DNA from: Micropruina sp.
GTDB taxonomy: Bacteria; Actinomycetota; Actinomycetes; Propionibacteriales; Propionibacteriaceae
Direction: 5' to 3'
Length of the DNA stretch: 64,000 nt
Assembly: GCA_016716635.1 (NCBI GenBank)
Contig: JADJVZ010000011.1
Span: forward strand, 1,459,264-1,523,263
The translations under genes and the position numbers were made by a program. Positions within the stretch are counted from its first letter, which is position 1. Each line of letters starts with the position of its first letter. The notes under the pieces are model-generated. The model saw only the letters and a program-made list of their open reading frames with translations. It was not told the DNA's origin and did not search any database. This document shows positions 63,797 to 64,000 of the stretch, piece by piece.

Positions 63797-64000
63797 GTGC
63801 CGATCACCAAGGTCCTCGTGGCCAACCGTGGCGAGATGCGCCGTCCGGGTCCAGGAGAGCCGCCAAAGACGCCGGTTTTAGCCAGCGTCGCGATCTACGC
63901 CGACCCCGGTGCCGATTCTCTTTTCGTCAAGCTTGCCGATGAGTCCTTCGCTCTCAATGGGGCAACACCCCGCCCGAACGTATCTGGATGTTGCCAGGTC
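63797..64000 (+). pseudogene. accA3: Acyl-CoA carboxylase biotin-carboxylase subunit, N-terminus only, with indels
   Basis: A partial gene running off the window end. The GTG at 63797 begins PITKVLVANRGE (biotin carboxylase start), the next bases are damaged, then LASVAIYADPGADSLFVKLADESFALNG continues in another frame and the last part of the window resembles the ATP-binding region start (ETYLDV pattern). In relatives this alpha subunit carries biotin and partners with accD5 and accE, encoded 5 kb upstream. It cannot be completed from this window. Confidence 0.78.

Noticed and set aside
57520..64000. True pseudogenisation of the acc/birA region
   Set aside because: All conserved motifs survive in order, breaks are single-base, and the genes are expected to be essential; sequencing error explains it better.

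Overview
This is a high-GC, gene-dense stretch from an actinobacterium. Lineage markers include a WhiB2-type protein, DUF3039, DUF3499, DUF2017, DUF5719, a class E sortase and the acyl-CoA carboxylase genes accD5/accE/accA3. ATGA and GTGA stop/start overlaps are very common. The order manB, Trm112, SIS protein, DUF3499, metallopeptidase-like, DUF5719, giant glycosyltransferase, whiB2, manC, TIGR03089, LCP, purE, GtrA, PH-domain, birA, accD5, accE, maf, accA3 resembles, from memory, the Mycobacterium tuberculosis Rv3256c-Rv3285 neighbourhood. I would place it in Propionibacteriales or a relative, without certainty.

Layout. 0-1.7 kb: a leaderless pair, an unknown 202-aa protein plus an XRE-ImmA/IrrE zincin regulator. 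1.7-4.5 kb: minus-strand operon rph-rdgB-thyA-alpha/beta hydrolase. 4.6-8.8 kb: mug, HAD phosphatase, small Cys protein, rhodanese lipoprotein, DUF402, and two exported proteins of unknown role. 8.9-12.3 kb: iron-regulated feoA-feoB-feoC followed by murI. 12.3-16.1 kb: clpS-DUF2017, and NAD salvage pncB-pncA with DUF808. 16-24 kb: malQ, MarR/MFS, TetR/SRPBCC, DUF3039, and an HNH/DUF222 gene beside an unusual hairpin. 24-37.6 kb: sixA, esterase, ahcY, aroQ, then the mannose-activation and cell-envelope block. 37.6-46.2 kb: TetR-controlled MacAB-like exporter, a two-component system and a multicopper oxidase. 46.2-51.8 kb: envelope and housekeeping genes. 51.8-56.6 kb: accessory genes set into the conserved block, namely a DUF4240/DUF6138-like/57-aa cluster and a Nudix-wHTH regulator divergent from an SPFH protein and a degenerate NAD-kinase-like protein. 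56.7-64 kb: birA, accD5, accE, DUF937, maf, sortase plus partner, a UbiA-type phosphoribosyltransferase, corA and the start of accA3.

Quality. Isolated single-base indels break murI, the DUF2017 gene and gtrA. From about 51 kb the indels become denser, and after 55.7 kb nearly every gene is broken, including genes expected to be essential (birA, accD5, accA3). Conserved protein sequence resumes in a neighbouring frame each time, usually next to a short homopolymer. I read these as sequencing or assembly errors near a contig end, not as real decay. Such genes are labelled pseudogene with their full reconstructed span.

Best candidates for an undescribed system: the Nudix-wHTH / SPFH / NAD-kinase-like trio with its three-half-site operator (53.9-56.6 kb), and the XRE-ImmA pair at the left edge.
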